DNA of 64,000 bases, from assembly GCA_030844895.1 (NCBI GenBank), contig CM061231.1, positions 5,648,001 through 5,712,000 of the forward strand, given 5' to 3'. Positions within the stretch are counted from its first letter, which is position 1, and each line of letters starts with the position of its first letter. This document shows, one piece after another, positions 11,403 through 22,634 of the stretch. This DNA comes from Ambrosia x helenae. Its lineage: Eukaryota; Streptophyta; Magnoliopsida; Asterales; Asteraceae. A program made the translations under genes and the position numbers. The notes beneath the pieces are model-generated. The model was not told where the DNA came from, ran no database searches, and was given only the letters and a program-made list of their open reading frames with translations.

Positions 11403-11935
11403 TTTTTTTTTTTTTTGAACGGCCAACAAAACTTTATTCAAAGGCTAGCAAGACACTAGCAAGCAAAATCCAAGATACAATGGGAATACAACCTCAAATA
11501 CAAAGATAGAACCCCAAACTAGCCCATTTTGATTGCATCCAACCTGCCCCAAGACTCCCAAGACATGTCCGCCATACGAGCCCGATTAGTGACCCACAAA
11601 TAACTCATAATCTTAACCTCCTCCATAACCTTCCGGACTGACACTTGTTTATGATTGAAAACCTGCTCATTCCTCGCTCTCCATATACTCCAAAAAGTCG
11701 TAAGCACTACCGCATAAAACGCCTTCCTCACACGAGTACCATTCTTTGCCGTTAGATGAAAGAAAAGAAGATCTCTAGCATGAAAAGTGAAAAAGCTCGG
11801 TACATGACACCATGAAAAAACAAGTTGCCAAGCCTCCATGAACTTTGGGCAAGCGGTAAACAAGTGATCAACAGACTCAATATTATCTTCACAAATACAA
11901 ATGCGTTTTATTTGTAGTAGGGGAGTTGCTTTTAA
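11403..11935 (-). mobile_element. 5'-truncated LINE nested in the MITE
   Basis: The minus-strand element ends in poly(A) (T run 11399-11416), preceded by GTTGGCCGTTC. Imperfect target copies ATTATGTGTTTT (11392-11403) and ATTATTGTGTTTT (11936-11948) flank it. Only the 3' part of ORF2 remains. Its tail matches three SINEs in the window. Confidence 0.7.
11519..11935 (-). pseudogene. LINE ORF2 C-terminal fragment (zf-RVT)
   Basis: The reading frame encodes the zinc-binding domain found at the end of plant L1-type reverse transcriptases: CEDNIESVDHLFTACPKF (the usual pattern is C..C...E...HLF..C), then W..VFSWCHV and a WSIWRARNEQVFN stretch, closing with WGRLDAIKMG and a stop. In a full LINE this follows the endonuclease and reverse transcriptase domains, which are absent here because of 5' truncation. 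The open frame runs on into the MITE, so its first 30 or so residues are not LINE-derived. Confidence 0.8.
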
Positions 11936-12150
11936 ATTATTGTGTTTTGGTAACCTATTAAACTCAAATAATCTATTTTTATAAACATTTCCCAAACACT
12001 AAAAACTGATTGTTTACCTTAAAACGCAATAATCTAAAAATCCATTTTAAAACTAACCCTAAACACCTCTAAATACTATGTGATGAAATTTACTAAGGTA
12101 TGGTTATAAGTTATATAGATTCATGGCAATTTGATATAGATTTAATATAA

Positions 12151-12185
12151 CTAGTATATTACTCGCCGCGCTACGCGCGACGCAG
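12151..12185 (-). mobile_element. Helitron 3' terminus, family with CGCGC hairpin
   Basis: On the minus strand: GTCGCGCGTAGCGCGGCGAG, then TAATATA and CTAG followed by host T. The other end could not be placed with confidence. Confidence 0.5.
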
Positions 12186-12486
12186 AAACATGCGGCGAAT
12201 CGAGTTTTCCCCTACACGTGGCAACGGGAATTTAGTTTGTATATGTTCGGTTAATTACGTTATTAGTACAATATCAGTAGTCGGAGTTGCAACCGGAAAA
12301 TAAAAACAAAAAAATGAAGTTATAGACGATATCAAATCACTTGAAGCTGCTAACCGACAAGTAAAATCCCTATTATCTCCTGCCGACACAAACACACACA
12401 CACACATTGCAGTAGAACAACAACAATTACTACCTCAAGTCGTGTTTGATCTCCTCGATTCCTACTGGTCAACTAAAATCTTGAAC

Positions 12487-12714
12487 GCCAATGATCTCCA
12501 GCTCAGCTGGTTTGAGGTAGGGTAGGTTTTCCCTTAGGGGTTCCCATCCTGGGGGGAGGTCACAAGTTCAATCCATGCACACCACAAAAAAATTCCCCGT
12601 GACGGTTTGAGCTTAGACAAGGAGGACACCGGTGCGTGGGTAGGGATTCGAACTTGGGACCAATAGGTTAGGGTTGTATAAGGATTTCCATTGATCTAAA
12701 CCTTTCAAAAAAAA
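12487..12714 (+). mobile_element. SINE, 228 bp
   Basis: Perfect 16-bp target copies AACTAAAATCTTGAAC lie at 12471-12486 and 12715-12730. The head has A-box-like CAGCTCAGCTGG and B-box-like AAGTTCAATCC (near 12565-12575). The tail is CCTTTCAAAAAA, related to but not identical with the GCCGTTC tail of the other SINEs. Confidence 0.88.
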
Positions 12715-12730
12715 AACTAAAATCTTGAAC

Positions 12731-13578
12731 AAATCCCACACCCACCTTCCAAAACAGTTTGTAGAGAGAGAGAAAGAGACAGAGAACAGGAGCAGAGGAG
12801 GAAGAAGGAGAGACCGATGAGTCTCCGGTGGCGCGTCCCTTCCTTGGAGCACGTGAACCTCGTGTCCTCATGACGGGTCTAACCACCACCGCCACCGGCG
12901 TTCTCTCTCTCTCTCTCTCTAAAGAGGCCGCTCACCCATTTACACGACATTCACTCGACTCGTACGCTTCAAGAGCTGCAAACGGCCGGAACTCTCGAGC
13001 CATGACTCGCTTCAACACGGTTTAGACAGTGACAGAGAGACGGGAACCACGGTGACAACGCATAACCGAGCAAGCCGCGGTGTATAGAGAACATGTTGGA
13101 TGGTTTGTTCTTTGACTTTTGAAACAAATATGTTGAATATTTAGAAGAAGAAAAAACAGAAAAGAAAGAGGGGTAGGTGGATGTCAGCTATAATCCAGAA
13201 CGTTCTCTTTGTCTAGATATTTCTATGTCTTCAAAGGTCAAGTGGGTGACTTTTCTAAATTATCAAAACTATGGTGTTCAAAATGCAAAACCACAAACAT
13301 CACTATTGTTCGTGATGTTTCAAATTAATATATATATATATAATTCGTCTTCAATGTGACATACAGCCCCGTTTCTCCTTCTTGTCCCCGCATATCCTTG
13401 ACTCGAATCTACCTCAAAAATTCTACCTTAATCTAGAACTAGAATTTGTCGACATCAAACATGAAATATTTATTGATAAAGTATGCTTCATTCGAGCACT
13501 CAAATAGATTTAAAAATTTAATACAAACAAAGTAAGCTTGTTCGAGTTTTAATTATAAGATAGGGTTAACGACCCCAA
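12731..13578. other. Intergenic stretch with (CT)n tract
   Basis: Contains GA-rich (12760-12815) and CT-rich (12901-12920) tracts and a (TA)n run near 13328-13342. The open frames on both strands here are short and show no family features. It could hold a 5' UTR fragment of a captured gene inside the Helitron whose 3' end is at 12151, but I cannot show that. Confidence 0.35.
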
Positions 13579-13579
13579 G

Positions 13580-13880
13580 AGCATTCACAATGGTTTGGTG
13601 GTTAGAAATTCTGAACCTGTCGTATCATCATGCCAAATCATTCCAAACCAATTTTTTCATACAACAATAATTAATTCCAAACCTCCTCACACCCCACTTA
13701 AAAAAAAAACAAATAATGTGTGTGTCTGGTGTGGGTCCCAATTTGGATGTTTGGACCGGTCCGATTGTTTGGACCAAACCCAAGCAAACTGCCACATGAA
13801 CTCCTACAATGGGGGTGTGGTCCGGTTTGGTGTGAGGAATTCCAAACTGAATTCCAAACCTCCCACTATCGGTACTCTAA
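13580..13880. mobile_element. MITE-like element, AGAGCATTCACAATGG end
   Basis: Imperfect inverted ends: AGAGCATTCACAATGGTTTGG at the left and, in reverse, AGTACCGATAGTGGGAGGTTTGG at the right. The 3-bp target site is not clean. Confidence 0.45.
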
Positions 13881-13881
13881 G

Positions 13882-14798
13882 GTAGCGTTTGGTACGCAGG
13901 AATGAGAGGCAGAATGGAATGGAGCATTACGATGGAATGAAAAAAAAGGTGTTTGGTTGGTCAAGGTAATGGAATCATCCATTACCTTCTCCATTCCATT
14001 CCCTCTAAAAATTTCATATTCATTCCATCCAACCCCTATGTTTTTTTTCCATTCCATTCCCTCTGTCACCCTTCATCACCACTGGCCACCACCACCACCC
14101 ACCACCCACCTCTACCACTAGCGCCCATCGCCACCACCACCACCGACCACCGCCATCGCCACCCACCGACTACCGCCATCACCGACCACCACCACCGTTG
14201 ACCACCGCCACCCACAGCCAACCGCCACCTCGACTACCAACCACCAAGCACCGATCGCCACCACCGACACTCTCCGTCACCGACCATTGCCACCCACCAA
14301 CCACCACCGTCAACCGTCGCCGCCGCCACTCACTGTCGCCGTCATTCCTTGTCGCGATCCGCCGCCACCGACCACCACCACCGTCACCGCTACTATCACC
14401 ACCAGACGCCGCCACCGACCACCACCACTATCACCATTACTATCACCACCACACGTCGCCACCCACCACCACCACCCATCGTCGTCACCGCCACTGACAA
14501 CCACTACCACCACCGTCGTCGGCACTCCCGCCACCAGTCCACCACCGACCACCACTACCTCTACCACCACCAACCACCGTCGCTGACACCCGCTGCCAAC
14601 GGCCATCATCACCACTCACCACCGCTGATTTTATTCCTTTGTTTTTTCATTCATACCAAACAATACAATGTAATGATTCATTCCATTCTTACGTGTAACC
14701 AAACAAGACCATGGAATGGTAATCATCCATTTCATTCCCTTGTCCATTCCATTACCTTTTCCATTCCATTCCATTACCCCATATCAAACAGACCCTAA
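13882..14798. mobile_element. TIR element with internal (CCA)n-rich block
   Basis: Left end GGTAGCGTTTGGTACGCAGGAATG, right end (reverse) GGGTCTGTTTGATATGGGGTAATGG, then GGAATGGAATGG-type words at both sides. About 540 bp of CCACCACCG repeat fill the middle (14087-14630). Similar outer sequences (GGAATGGAATGG) are common in plant MITEs. Confidence 0.5.
14087..14630. repeat. Degenerate (CCA)n/(CCACCG)n minisatellite
   Basis: Almost pure CCA/CCG triplets with interruptions. Open frames occur in several phases on both strands because of the triplet period; none is a gene. Confidence 0.9.
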
Positions 14799-15086
14799 GT
14801 ATTGAAAAAACTGAATAGTAAACAACGTTAATCTCCTATATACTTCTAGCAGATTTTTTTTATACTTGAAATTTCGTTCACCTCGAGATTTAACTCAAAT
14901 CAAACATTACTTACGCAATTAAAGTTTAAAGTGTTTATAACTTTCCTTCAGTATCATTGGATTATTGAGTATCGATCATTCCATATCTTGAGGTAAAAGG
15001 TATACATTTCACAAGTTAAAGCGTTGACATAAATAAGTGAACGAAGACACCTTTCATGCATTACAAGTTATATACAAAGAGCTGAC
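14799..15086. other. 5' flank of the root-cap gene
   Basis: No element seen; the segment directly precedes the TATA box and would hold the upstream promoter. Confidence 0.35.
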
Positions 15087-15094
15087 TATAAATA
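15087..15094 (+). promoter_or_regulatory. TATA box of the root-cap gene
   Basis: TATAAATA, about 60 bases before the ATG at 15148, which leaves a short leader. Confidence 0.6.
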
Positions 15095-15147
15095 AGTCAT
15101 TTGCATCAACCATTTCGATATCAAACAAAACCTAAAATTCCTTGAAA

Positions 15148-16298
15148 ATGGCAAGCCAAAAGGCACTGTTTCTAATTGTTTTGACAACAATTGCGGTTTC
15201 GGGTATACTGACCCAAGTGAAAGCTTATTCAAGCTCCTATTGCGGTCCTTGGTCTCGCTGCGAGGGGCAAACCCTTTATTGCCCTTCAGAATGTCCCTCC
15301 AGTGAATCCAATGACCCCAAGGCTAAAGTTTGCCGTATCGACTGCTATTCTCCTAAATGCAAGGCTGAATGCAAACGTACGACTTTTTTCTTCTTTATAC
15401 ATTTTTTTTGTATATATTTTAAGTAAATGCACGCTATAAGTGTTTGATAAAAGTTATATGTTATAACTTCATATAAATGTTTAATAACTAATATGGGTTA
15501 TTATGTTATTGTAGAACGTAAACCAAACTGCAACAGCCCAGGATCAGCATGCTATGATCCACGATTCATCGGTGGAGACGGCATTGTGTTCTACTTCCAC
15601 GGAAAGGTAAATGAGCATTTCAGCTTGATTTCCGACGCCAACCTCCAGATCAACGGTCGATTTATCGGCCACCGGCCAGAGGGCCGATCCAGGGACTTCA
15701 CTTGGATCCAAGCCTTGGGTCTACTTTTCAACTCCCACAGTTTCTCGCTAGAAGCGACTAAATCCGCCACATGGAACGGGGAAATCGACCACTTGAAATT
15801 CGCCTACGATGGAGAAGAGATTTCCCTACCCGTCGGCGGTCTTTCCACATGGAAATCTCCACAAGACGAGATCAAAGTGGAGAGAACTTCTGGGTCAATA
15901 GCGTGATGGTGACCATACCCGGAGTGGTGGAGATTTTGGCGAATGTGGTTCCAGTGACAGCGGAGGACGACAGAATCCATGGCTACAAAGTGCCTTCCGA
16001 CGATTGCTTTGCTCACTTGGAAGTTCAATTCAGGTTCGTTGGACTTTCGGACAACGTTGAAGGGGTGCTAGGAAGGACATATCAACCTGACTTCAAGAAT
16101 CCTGCGAAACCAGGGGTCGCAATGGCGGTTGTGGGAGGAGAAGACAAGTATAAAACTACCTCGTTGCTATCGGGTGATTGCGCAAAGTGTATCTTTGATT
16201 CGAGTAATGGTGCAGCAGGGGAAGAGAAGGAGATGGTTACATTGGATTGTTCCAACAAAGGGCTGTTCCATGGAAATGGGATTGTTTGCAAGAAATGA
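15148..16298 (+). pseudogene. Root-cap / LEA-like secreted protein gene, frameshifted
   Basis: Exon 1 is 15148-15376, a GT-AG intron spans 15377-15514, and exon 2 starts at 15515 (phase 1). Residues 1-27 are a signal peptide (ALFLIVLTTIAVSG core, cleavage near VKA). A Cys-rich part follows (CGPWSRCEGQTLYCPSEC, CRIDCYSPKCKAECK), then the Root_cap domain: SACYDPRFIGGDGIVFYFHG, LISDANLQINGRFIG, RDFTWIQALGLLF, ATWNGEIDHL. The exon 2 frame hits TGA at 15904-15906. Continuing one base earlier, the next frame carries the expected rest of the domain (VNSVMVTIPGVVEIL ... LDCSNKGLFHGNGIVC) to a stop at 16298. The break is a single-base loss near 15893-15897. Family members are secreted proteins of root caps and pollen with unknown biochemistry. 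ATG 15148 is chosen over an upstream TTG. Confidence 0.82.
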
Positions 16299-16578
16299 AG
16301 GGTGAAGTATGACGGCTTAATCATGAAATAAAATCATTATATAAATGTTTAATAAATCAATTGATTGATGCTCGATCAATCTCTTGACTGTTAAAAGACT
16401 TTCGTGAATTCGCATTGTAATTTCAATTACCTGTCACTTTAAAAGAATTGTTGTGTTATACTTTAAACTGTGTTGTGAGTTGTGATGATATTTAACCAAA
16501 AATTACAAGGAAGACCACCTTAAACGACATATAAGCTAAAGACTCTCCGACAATATAAACAGTGTCAAACAATAAAAA
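16299..16578. other. 3' flank of the root-cap gene
   Basis: AT-rich; AATAAA-like words at 16327-16333. Nothing else seen. Confidence 0.35.
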
Positions 16579-16618
16579 CTAGATTTTTTACCTGTCGCGC
16601 GTTGCGGCAGCACTATAC
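16579..16618 (-). mobile_element. Helitron 3' terminus
   Basis: On the minus strand: GCTGCCGCAACGCGCGACAG hairpin, AT-rich spacer, CTAG (16582-16579), host T. The other end was not found; the stretch to 17200 holds no gene that I can see. Confidence 0.5.
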
Positions 16619-17201
16619 GCAAAATCGTAACATACAGGATACAATTGACCAGACTTGTTTCCGTACTAAATTTACATCAAAACGTCTGGTAACTCAAATT
16701 TATAACAGCGAATCAAATTGTATTACATTGGATCGAGATTGTAACGAGCTCAAAATATGATTTTAAATCGTTTTGACTTGAACTTTATCGAGTTCAAATA
16801 CAAACATAAGAAACCAAACCATGAACCCTTTCATTTTCTTAACGAACAAGAAATTGTGTCCGTTTAATTATAAGTGTATGCGTTCATAATTTTGATTATT
16901 AAGTTTAAGCGAGGCCGGCCTATTGTTTTCAAGCGGTTATGATACTCTTTCAAGAAAAGAAAAAAACTGCTATTTTTAAAGCATCTCAAAAAGAAGTTGT
17001 ATCCTGGTTAGAGTCTTAGAGATCTTGGATCTGCAACTATATATCATTTTGTGGTTTTAAGTACCAAACTACCATATCCTACCCTGCCTCTATCCATAAC
17101 TGCTTCCATCAGATTCAGTGATCCAAATTATTTTGAACCTAAAAGACACAAGCTAAAACAACCGCAAAACAAACATGCGCTACAGTCGCTAACAATAGTT
17201 T

Positions 17202-18704
17202 CTAAGACCACCATGGAACATCACCTGTTCTGAAATCGGTTTCTGTCCATGGAGCAAACACCACTTTGTCGTCTCCGATGTCCACATTAGCGAGTTCCAG
17301 AGACTGTCGGAACGCGACGTTGCATTAGAAACGTATACCTCATCAATAGAAGTGTGTAATTGTAGTTTTTTTTTTTTTTTTTGGGGAGAAAAGACTTACC
17401 AGATGAGCAGGACCTTTAATAACCGTGCCCTCGTTATTGTACTGGGAACCGTGGCAGGGGCACATGAACTTCTTCTCAACTGTGTTCCATGGCACAATGC
17501 ACCCCAGATGGGTGCATACCGCATTAATTCCATATGTTGAAACTGTATAGTTGTTTTCAACCACAAGGTATGTAGGATCTCCCTATATAAAACCACATAC
17601 AGAAGTGAATAGTGATATGGACCTGATACAAGAACCAAGGTAGTCGAAGGTGCACACTCAAAGCACAAAGGGAGAGCGTTGGGCCTAGTCACAAGACGCT
17701 TAAAAAGTGAGGGTTTATTTAAGTAAGGCGCACAATATAAACAATCCCTTTTAGGGTAACAATTTGGATGTTTAAGACTAAATTTAGTTGTTCAAATCGT
17801 AATCTGGCCCCAATTTTCATACATGGCCTGAAACGGGCAAAAAGCTTGTCGTGGCGTCTTGATGGACGCGAGCCCCTTTTGCACCATTGACTACTATATA
17901 TGACAAGAATTGGCTCACTCGTGTATGTAGCAACCGATAAAACAAGTGAGCTGGAAAAAGGCTCAACTTAAAACGGACATAACTTTTGACAATAGAATAT
18001 GGAAAAAATGGCACCACGGACTAAGGTTCCCCCAAAAATAGTCACCTTTAAACCTTGAGTAAGGGTTTTGTCACCAGGTTCATGAATCCTTAGCCACTCT
18101 GATGCTATGATAGAGTTACCATCCACATCTTGAGCAACAATCCCACCCCTATGAACACAATAGGTGGATCAAATTAACTAAGCTTGTTGCTTAATCTCAA
18201 TCAATAATATAGGTATTCCAATTATCAATAAAAAATTGCAAGTTTTCTATTACAACCCAAACAAAATAAGTTATTTCAAAAGCCTGGTCAGTGAGGGAGC
18301 CCATATGATTTCTAAAGTCTAAACCATTAAACCTCATATTTAGGGTATCGGATTAGCTGTGTAGTGCGAAATCCAGTATAAGGGACGAGCATGCCGGCAG
18401 TGGGTAGACCAACGGAACCGAGCAGCAACAAGTTCATGAGGTTCCTCCTGTCCATTGTCGGAACACTGTCGGTGGTGATGCTCGCTGCCTGACACGCTAG
18501 CAACGTTCCTCTTTCCCATTGGGTCGGTTTAGATCTGGTCGGCATAGTCTTAGTAGAGCATAACTGTAAAGATAAAAAAATTAAATTAATTTAGAAATTT
18601 TGTGGAATGATAATTAGAAGGAGTGTTGAACATGAAATTGGTATTAATTTGAAGATATGTGTGATGTTGGTTCAAGTTACCGGAGGAAGTGGAATGGCGG
18701 CCAT
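17202..18704 (-). pseudogene. petC: Chloroplast Rieske Fe-S protein (petC-like), exon 2 damaged
   Basis: Five exons on the minus strand: 18704-18681 (MAAIPLPP), 18563 to about 18333, 18148-18046, 17582-17400 and 17303-17202 (stop TAG). Exon 2 has the end of a transit peptide (LACQAAS) and the membrane anchor (MNLLLLGSVGLPTAGMLVPY). Exon 3 has ASEWLRIHEPGD and LTQGLK. Exon 4 has both 2Fe-2S motifs, CTHLGC and CPCHG. Exon 5 ends DVPWWS. The Rieske protein transfers electrons from plastoquinol to cytochrome f in the b6f complex of the thylakoid. Exons 1, 4 and 5 join in phase. The end of exon 2 does not: the usual FFVPPG hinge is replaced by unrelated residues, the only GT leaves phase 0, but exon 3 needs phase 2. 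The transit peptide is also short. This is likely a decayed second copy, or exon 2 is mis-assembled. Confidence 0.8.
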
Positions 18705-18777
18705 GGTGTTAAGTTGGAGCTCTCTTCACATTATCGTTGTTCGTAGCCCATTTCCATAGCTATACAGCTATACAGTT

Positions 18778-19098
18778 TTTTTTTTTTTTTTTTTGAACGG
18801 CTAACGAATCAATTCCGAGCACTCTCGGGCACCCTTTTGGCGAATCAGGTACTCGAGAGTACCCGGGCCACCAATTGCCACCAATTCCCAGGAAAACCCG
18901 ACCACTCACCCGCCCGAAGGCACGACGGTGAAATAGTCGGTAAAACCGGTCGGGATCAGGACTCGAACCCAAGCCAATGGCCGGGTCATCCCTCATTTCC
19001 CATCCACCAATGTCCTCCAAATGTAACTAGTGAGAATTAAACCCAAGCCTCCCATAGGAAACTTTAGGCCCTCAACCAACTAGGCTACAAGTGTTGGA
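18778..19098 (-). mobile_element. SINE, 321 bp, two B-box-like heads
   Basis: Perfect 13-bp target copies CAGCTATACAGTT lie at 18765-18777 and 19099-19111. On the minus strand the head is TAGCCTAGTTGG (A box) and GGTTTAATTCTCAC (B box). A second B-box-like word, GGGTTCGAGTCCTG, lies about 75 bases on, and the tail is TTAGCCGTTC plus poly(A) (T run 18777-18794). It belongs to the same family as 34498-34819. Confidence 0.9.
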
Positions 19099-19123
19099 CA
19101 GCTATACAGTTGGTTATAACTTA

Positions 19124-19800
19124 CTAGATTATACCCCGGGAGCGTCCCGGGTTGAGAAATTTAATATGATACATCAATTTTACATATGAAATAAATTGAT
19201 GTATAACTCTAATATTAATATTTAACCTAAAGCAAATTAACAATGTACAACTCCAATGCTAACACCTAACCTAAAAGAATGTATAACTTTAATGTAACTC
19301 TAATATTAACACATATCCTAAAGACTAAACAAATATACAACTCTAACATACTAATATTGATACCTAACTTAAAACAACGTATAACTCTATTAACTTATTC
19401 GGCTCTGGTTAAAAAAAATTCATATTTACTGATTTGAATATAATTAGTGACTTGCCTATACATGATTGATGATTTACCTAAACACTTTGTGTTTTTTTTC
19501 CTGTATGAACAAAATCCCACAAAAAATTTCTTCGTTTTTTATATAGCACTATGGTACTCGTTGGAAAGATAATAAAACGCTCGTTAATTTGGTGTAATTT
19601 TTTTCTTTAAAAAATCTCGTATATTAAAAATATTAACGTTTAAAAATTATAGGAGGAAACATGAGGGTGAAAAATCCAATTTTGTTTTTAAATTATTTTT
19701 TTCCTAAAATATCTCAATGCCACATAGGATGACACATGGCACACTCAAGGAAGAGAATGTCTTTTTAAGTGCCATGTCATTAAAATGGCTTTGGTTTATT
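19124..19800 (-). mobile_element. Helitron, family A
   Basis: Minus-strand 3' end: CCCGGGACGCTCCCGGGG hairpin, TATAAT, CTAG (19127-19124), host T. The body shares the family core with the other A copies (GGTACTCGTTGGAAAGATAA at about 19552-19571). The 5' side ends with TATAATAAACCAAAGC in reverse (19786-19801), matching the copy that starts near 59657. It abuts the next Helitron within about 7 bases. Confidence 0.68.
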
Positions 19801-20299
19801 ATAGGTACTAGATCTTTGCCCGCGTGTACACGCGGTTCACCAACGTGCTTCTAGTTGGAGAATTATAACGTATAAGAAAAATACAGTATTCTGGCATATA
19901 CTATCAGAGCTCAAATACTCGACTTCATCCCCAAGAAACAATGCAAGCAACCTTTCATTAATTTCATGTACTACCTCGTTTCAATATGAACACAAACTCT
20001 AGAGTCGTTGAGCGAATGAGATATTATACACTAAATTCATTTTCTTTTTGTCAAATAAAGGCTGGACCGACTTGTTGTTAATAACTTAATTTATTTTATT
20101 GTTGACTTTTTTAATTACCATATCAGTTGACTTTGTGTTGCAAATAAACAGACAACAGTTCTGTTTAGGTTTTGGTCTTGGCAACCCATTGACATATTTA
20201 TATTTTGCCATAAAGATTGGCATTTATTTCAACTACTGAAATAATATAACATATAAATCATACAAACTAATCATTTAGTGGTTTTTTAAATATTATTAT

Positions 20300-21083
20300 T
20301 TATATCAAATATAGACAATTCACAATGTGCCGCAGAATGTATTTGGCAGCTGATGTAAAAGTATGGGAATCAGCCAAGTTTATCAAATCTGTTACTTCAA
20401 ACGCATAAATAGGCGGAAGGCGACACCATGACGCAACCCGGGACCATAACTCGGCTGCAAAAATACAGCCGGTGAACAAATGGACTGCAGATTCCGATTC
20501 AGATCTGCAGAACTCACACAAGTCGGTCTGCATGTTGACTCCACGCTGCAGCAGTGCTTCTTTTGTTGGAAGACGATTAATAGCCGCTCTCCATGCCATG
20601 ACTTTACATTTCAGCGGTGCCCATCCTTTCCACTTCATACACCAAGTTTGCGGCTGCATATTGGTTGATTGTAGAAAAACTTTCGCTTTCTTCACTACAA
20701 AAAACGCCATCCGAAGCCGCTGTCCATTTCCATTTATCATTCCCACCTGTCCAGCCATAATCAAAAATGTCCGAAAGTAAAGTCATTAGTTCAGCAACAT
20801 GGTCAGCGTCGGAGGGAACAACTCGCCAATCCCAAGTCAAAATTTTTACGCCATCAACAACTTGGATTCTGTCCGCGACGGTTGCCCACTTGTGTCTTTC
20901 GATCCTGAAAAGATTGGGGTAAACAAAGCGAAGGGGAATGTTGTGCAGCCATGAGTCTGTCCAAAAAGTAACTGAGGATCCATTCCCCACTGTTGCAGCG
21001 AAATAGCTATAAAGCGAGGCGTCGTTCCCAACTTTCTTTTCTCCGACTTTTACAATTTGTTTCCAGCAACCGTATATAGACAC
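20300..21083 (-). pseudogene. LINE ORF2 fragment with frameshift (RT tail + zf-RVT)
   Basis: Two overlapping minus-strand frames encode one L1-type protein end. 21083-20604 has GCWKQIVKVGEKK, GNGSSVTFWTDSWL and FPNLFRIE-like residues, the usual region after the reverse transcriptase. 20764-20300 then has WAPLKCKVMAWRAAINRLPTK and the zinc-binding pattern CEFCRSESESAVHLFTGC. The switch between frames lies near 20700-20720, so there is a frameshift. No poly(A) tail was seen at the 3' side. It lies within the 4.6-kb Helitron, either captured with it or inserted later. Confidence 0.78.
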
Positions 21084-22450
21084 TATATGGTCAAATAATT
21101 AATCAAGTCGTAACTACCTAATTATGGTCAAATATATAAACATCTTGATAAACATTTAGTATTTAACATAGCTACATAAAGGACTTACAAATCACAAAAC
21201 GACCCAGATGCAACTTTGTGATCAAGTTTTAAAAACTTAGGATCGATTTCCTATTCATTTGTCCCGTCGTTAAGTATGTTTAAATGGTCAATTACGAAAG
21301 ACGCTTAACACGGATCTGGCAAAGTCTGCGGCTGCACAAAAGTCAAATTGTAGTCAACATACATGAAGTCATCCAGAATCATTAGTTCTCGATGACGTCA
21401 ATAACAATAACAGTAACGGCGATGATAATAATAATAATAATAATAATCATAGTCATTTCAATATGCAAATTAAAGAATTCAGTGATTGTTTTACTGAATC
21501 AAAGTAAATGATATGTATCCAAATATTCGGAAATACTACATGACTTATTACAGTTGGAAAATTTAACTAATAGCCAACTGAAACTAAACCTTCGACCCCT
21601 ACTTTGTACCTAGTTTATTGATATGTATAGATTAGAAATCAAGACCAAGTGGGAAAAAAAAAAGAATTAAACTTGTGCCAAAAAAAAGCATGGCCATTAA
21701 GTCAGATACAACATCAAGTATGATATTTTTATTTTAAACATAAAATGCAGGTACGCATTTACCTCCCAATAAGACACATTTCAACTGCAATACTGCTATA
21801 GTATCACCCAACCAGCTGTCACAAAAACTGGGCAGTGGTTCTTAAAACTCTTTGCATAATCCATTTAAAGTGACGTGTAACAAACGGGTAACTCAACCAC
21901 GACCAAGTAACACTACCTTTAGGCTACAACATCAGCCACCATCACCACCGATTGCGACCATACCAAAAACCTGAATCCACCACCTTCAGGCTACAACCTG
22001 AATCCATTTCATCATACCTGAATCCACCACCTTCAGGCTACAACCTCAGCATCCATACCAAAAACCTGCAACAAAAACAATAAAAAATGAGGTTTCTAGA
22101 CAGAGACGACAACAGGCAAAGAAGGGTTGTTTCGGTACCCTCACAGCCGACGTTTCAGATGTAAATCGGGACACACATACGCCGCCTGAGATCAGTATAT
22201 CGTACACAGAGTCTATCAGTCATCATTACCACGATATTGTAGCTATATATGTATAAAATTATACAGTAAGATTGAGTATCGTACCCTTTTCGAATCTCGA
22301 TTGCATTTCAAATGCAACGGACAGAATCAAAGCCACCTCCAGCAACATGAATACAATTTTCAGAACATCATACTACAAAAAAACTCAAAAATCAAGGAAA
22401 TAATCTGTATTTTCTTTAATCTATGATTATTGTTTAATGCATTCTAAAAC
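21084..22450. other. Non-coding part of the 4.6-kb Helitron
   Basis: No gene. A small tandem repeat with CCTGAATCCACCACCTTCAG and AGGCTACAACCT words lies at about 21920-22075. Confidence 0.4.
21420..21450. repeat. (AAT)n microsatellite
   Basis: About eight ATA/AAT triplets. Confidence 0.8.
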
Positions 22451-22451
22451 A

Positions 22452-22634
22452 TTAAAAGGATACAAAAACAAAGCAGCATCCATTGATGCCTTCAGCTGCA
22501 ACATGACCTGTGCAAGAGATGCAACATAGCATAACACCTATTCCCATAAATGCATATATAAACCTGTCATGAAAATTATCACTTAAATATAAAATAGCAT
22601 TTTCAAATGAACGAAAAGCCCATAAAATTTGCAA
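22452..22634 (-). pseudogene. Captured tetraspanin fragment
   Basis: The minus-strand frame has FIYAFMGIGVMLCCISCTGH followed by VAAEGINGCC, which resembles the second membrane segment and following loop of plant tetraspanins (pattern F..G..L..I...G..AAE..NGCC). An acceptor (ATGACAG) precedes GTTTATATATGC at 22563, and a GT occurs after CTTGCACAG, as in a genuine exon. Only this one segment is present, so no function is expected. Identification rests on a short match and could be another four-helix membrane protein. Confidence 0.58.

Larger units (their letters stand above)
11361..12069. mobile_element. MITE (GAGGGTGTTTGG type) split by a LINE
   Basis: Left end GAGGGTGTTTGGAATTG and right end ...TTTAGGGTGTTTAGAGG-like in reverse (CCCTAAACACCTC, 12057-12069) form imperfect inverted ends. 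They are flanked by CAA and TAA, a one-mismatch 3-bp target copy. The end sequence resembles the element at 59214-59626. The MITE was about 160-180 bp before the LINE inserted. Confidence 0.55.

Noticed and set aside
12613..13025. Overlapping frames of 65-79 codons
   Set aside because: They cross the SINE or GA/CT tracts and have no recognisable motif.
14179..14798. Several open frames of 78-149 codons on both strands
   Set aside because: They are products of the (CCA)n triplet block and overlap in multiple phases with low-complexity composition.
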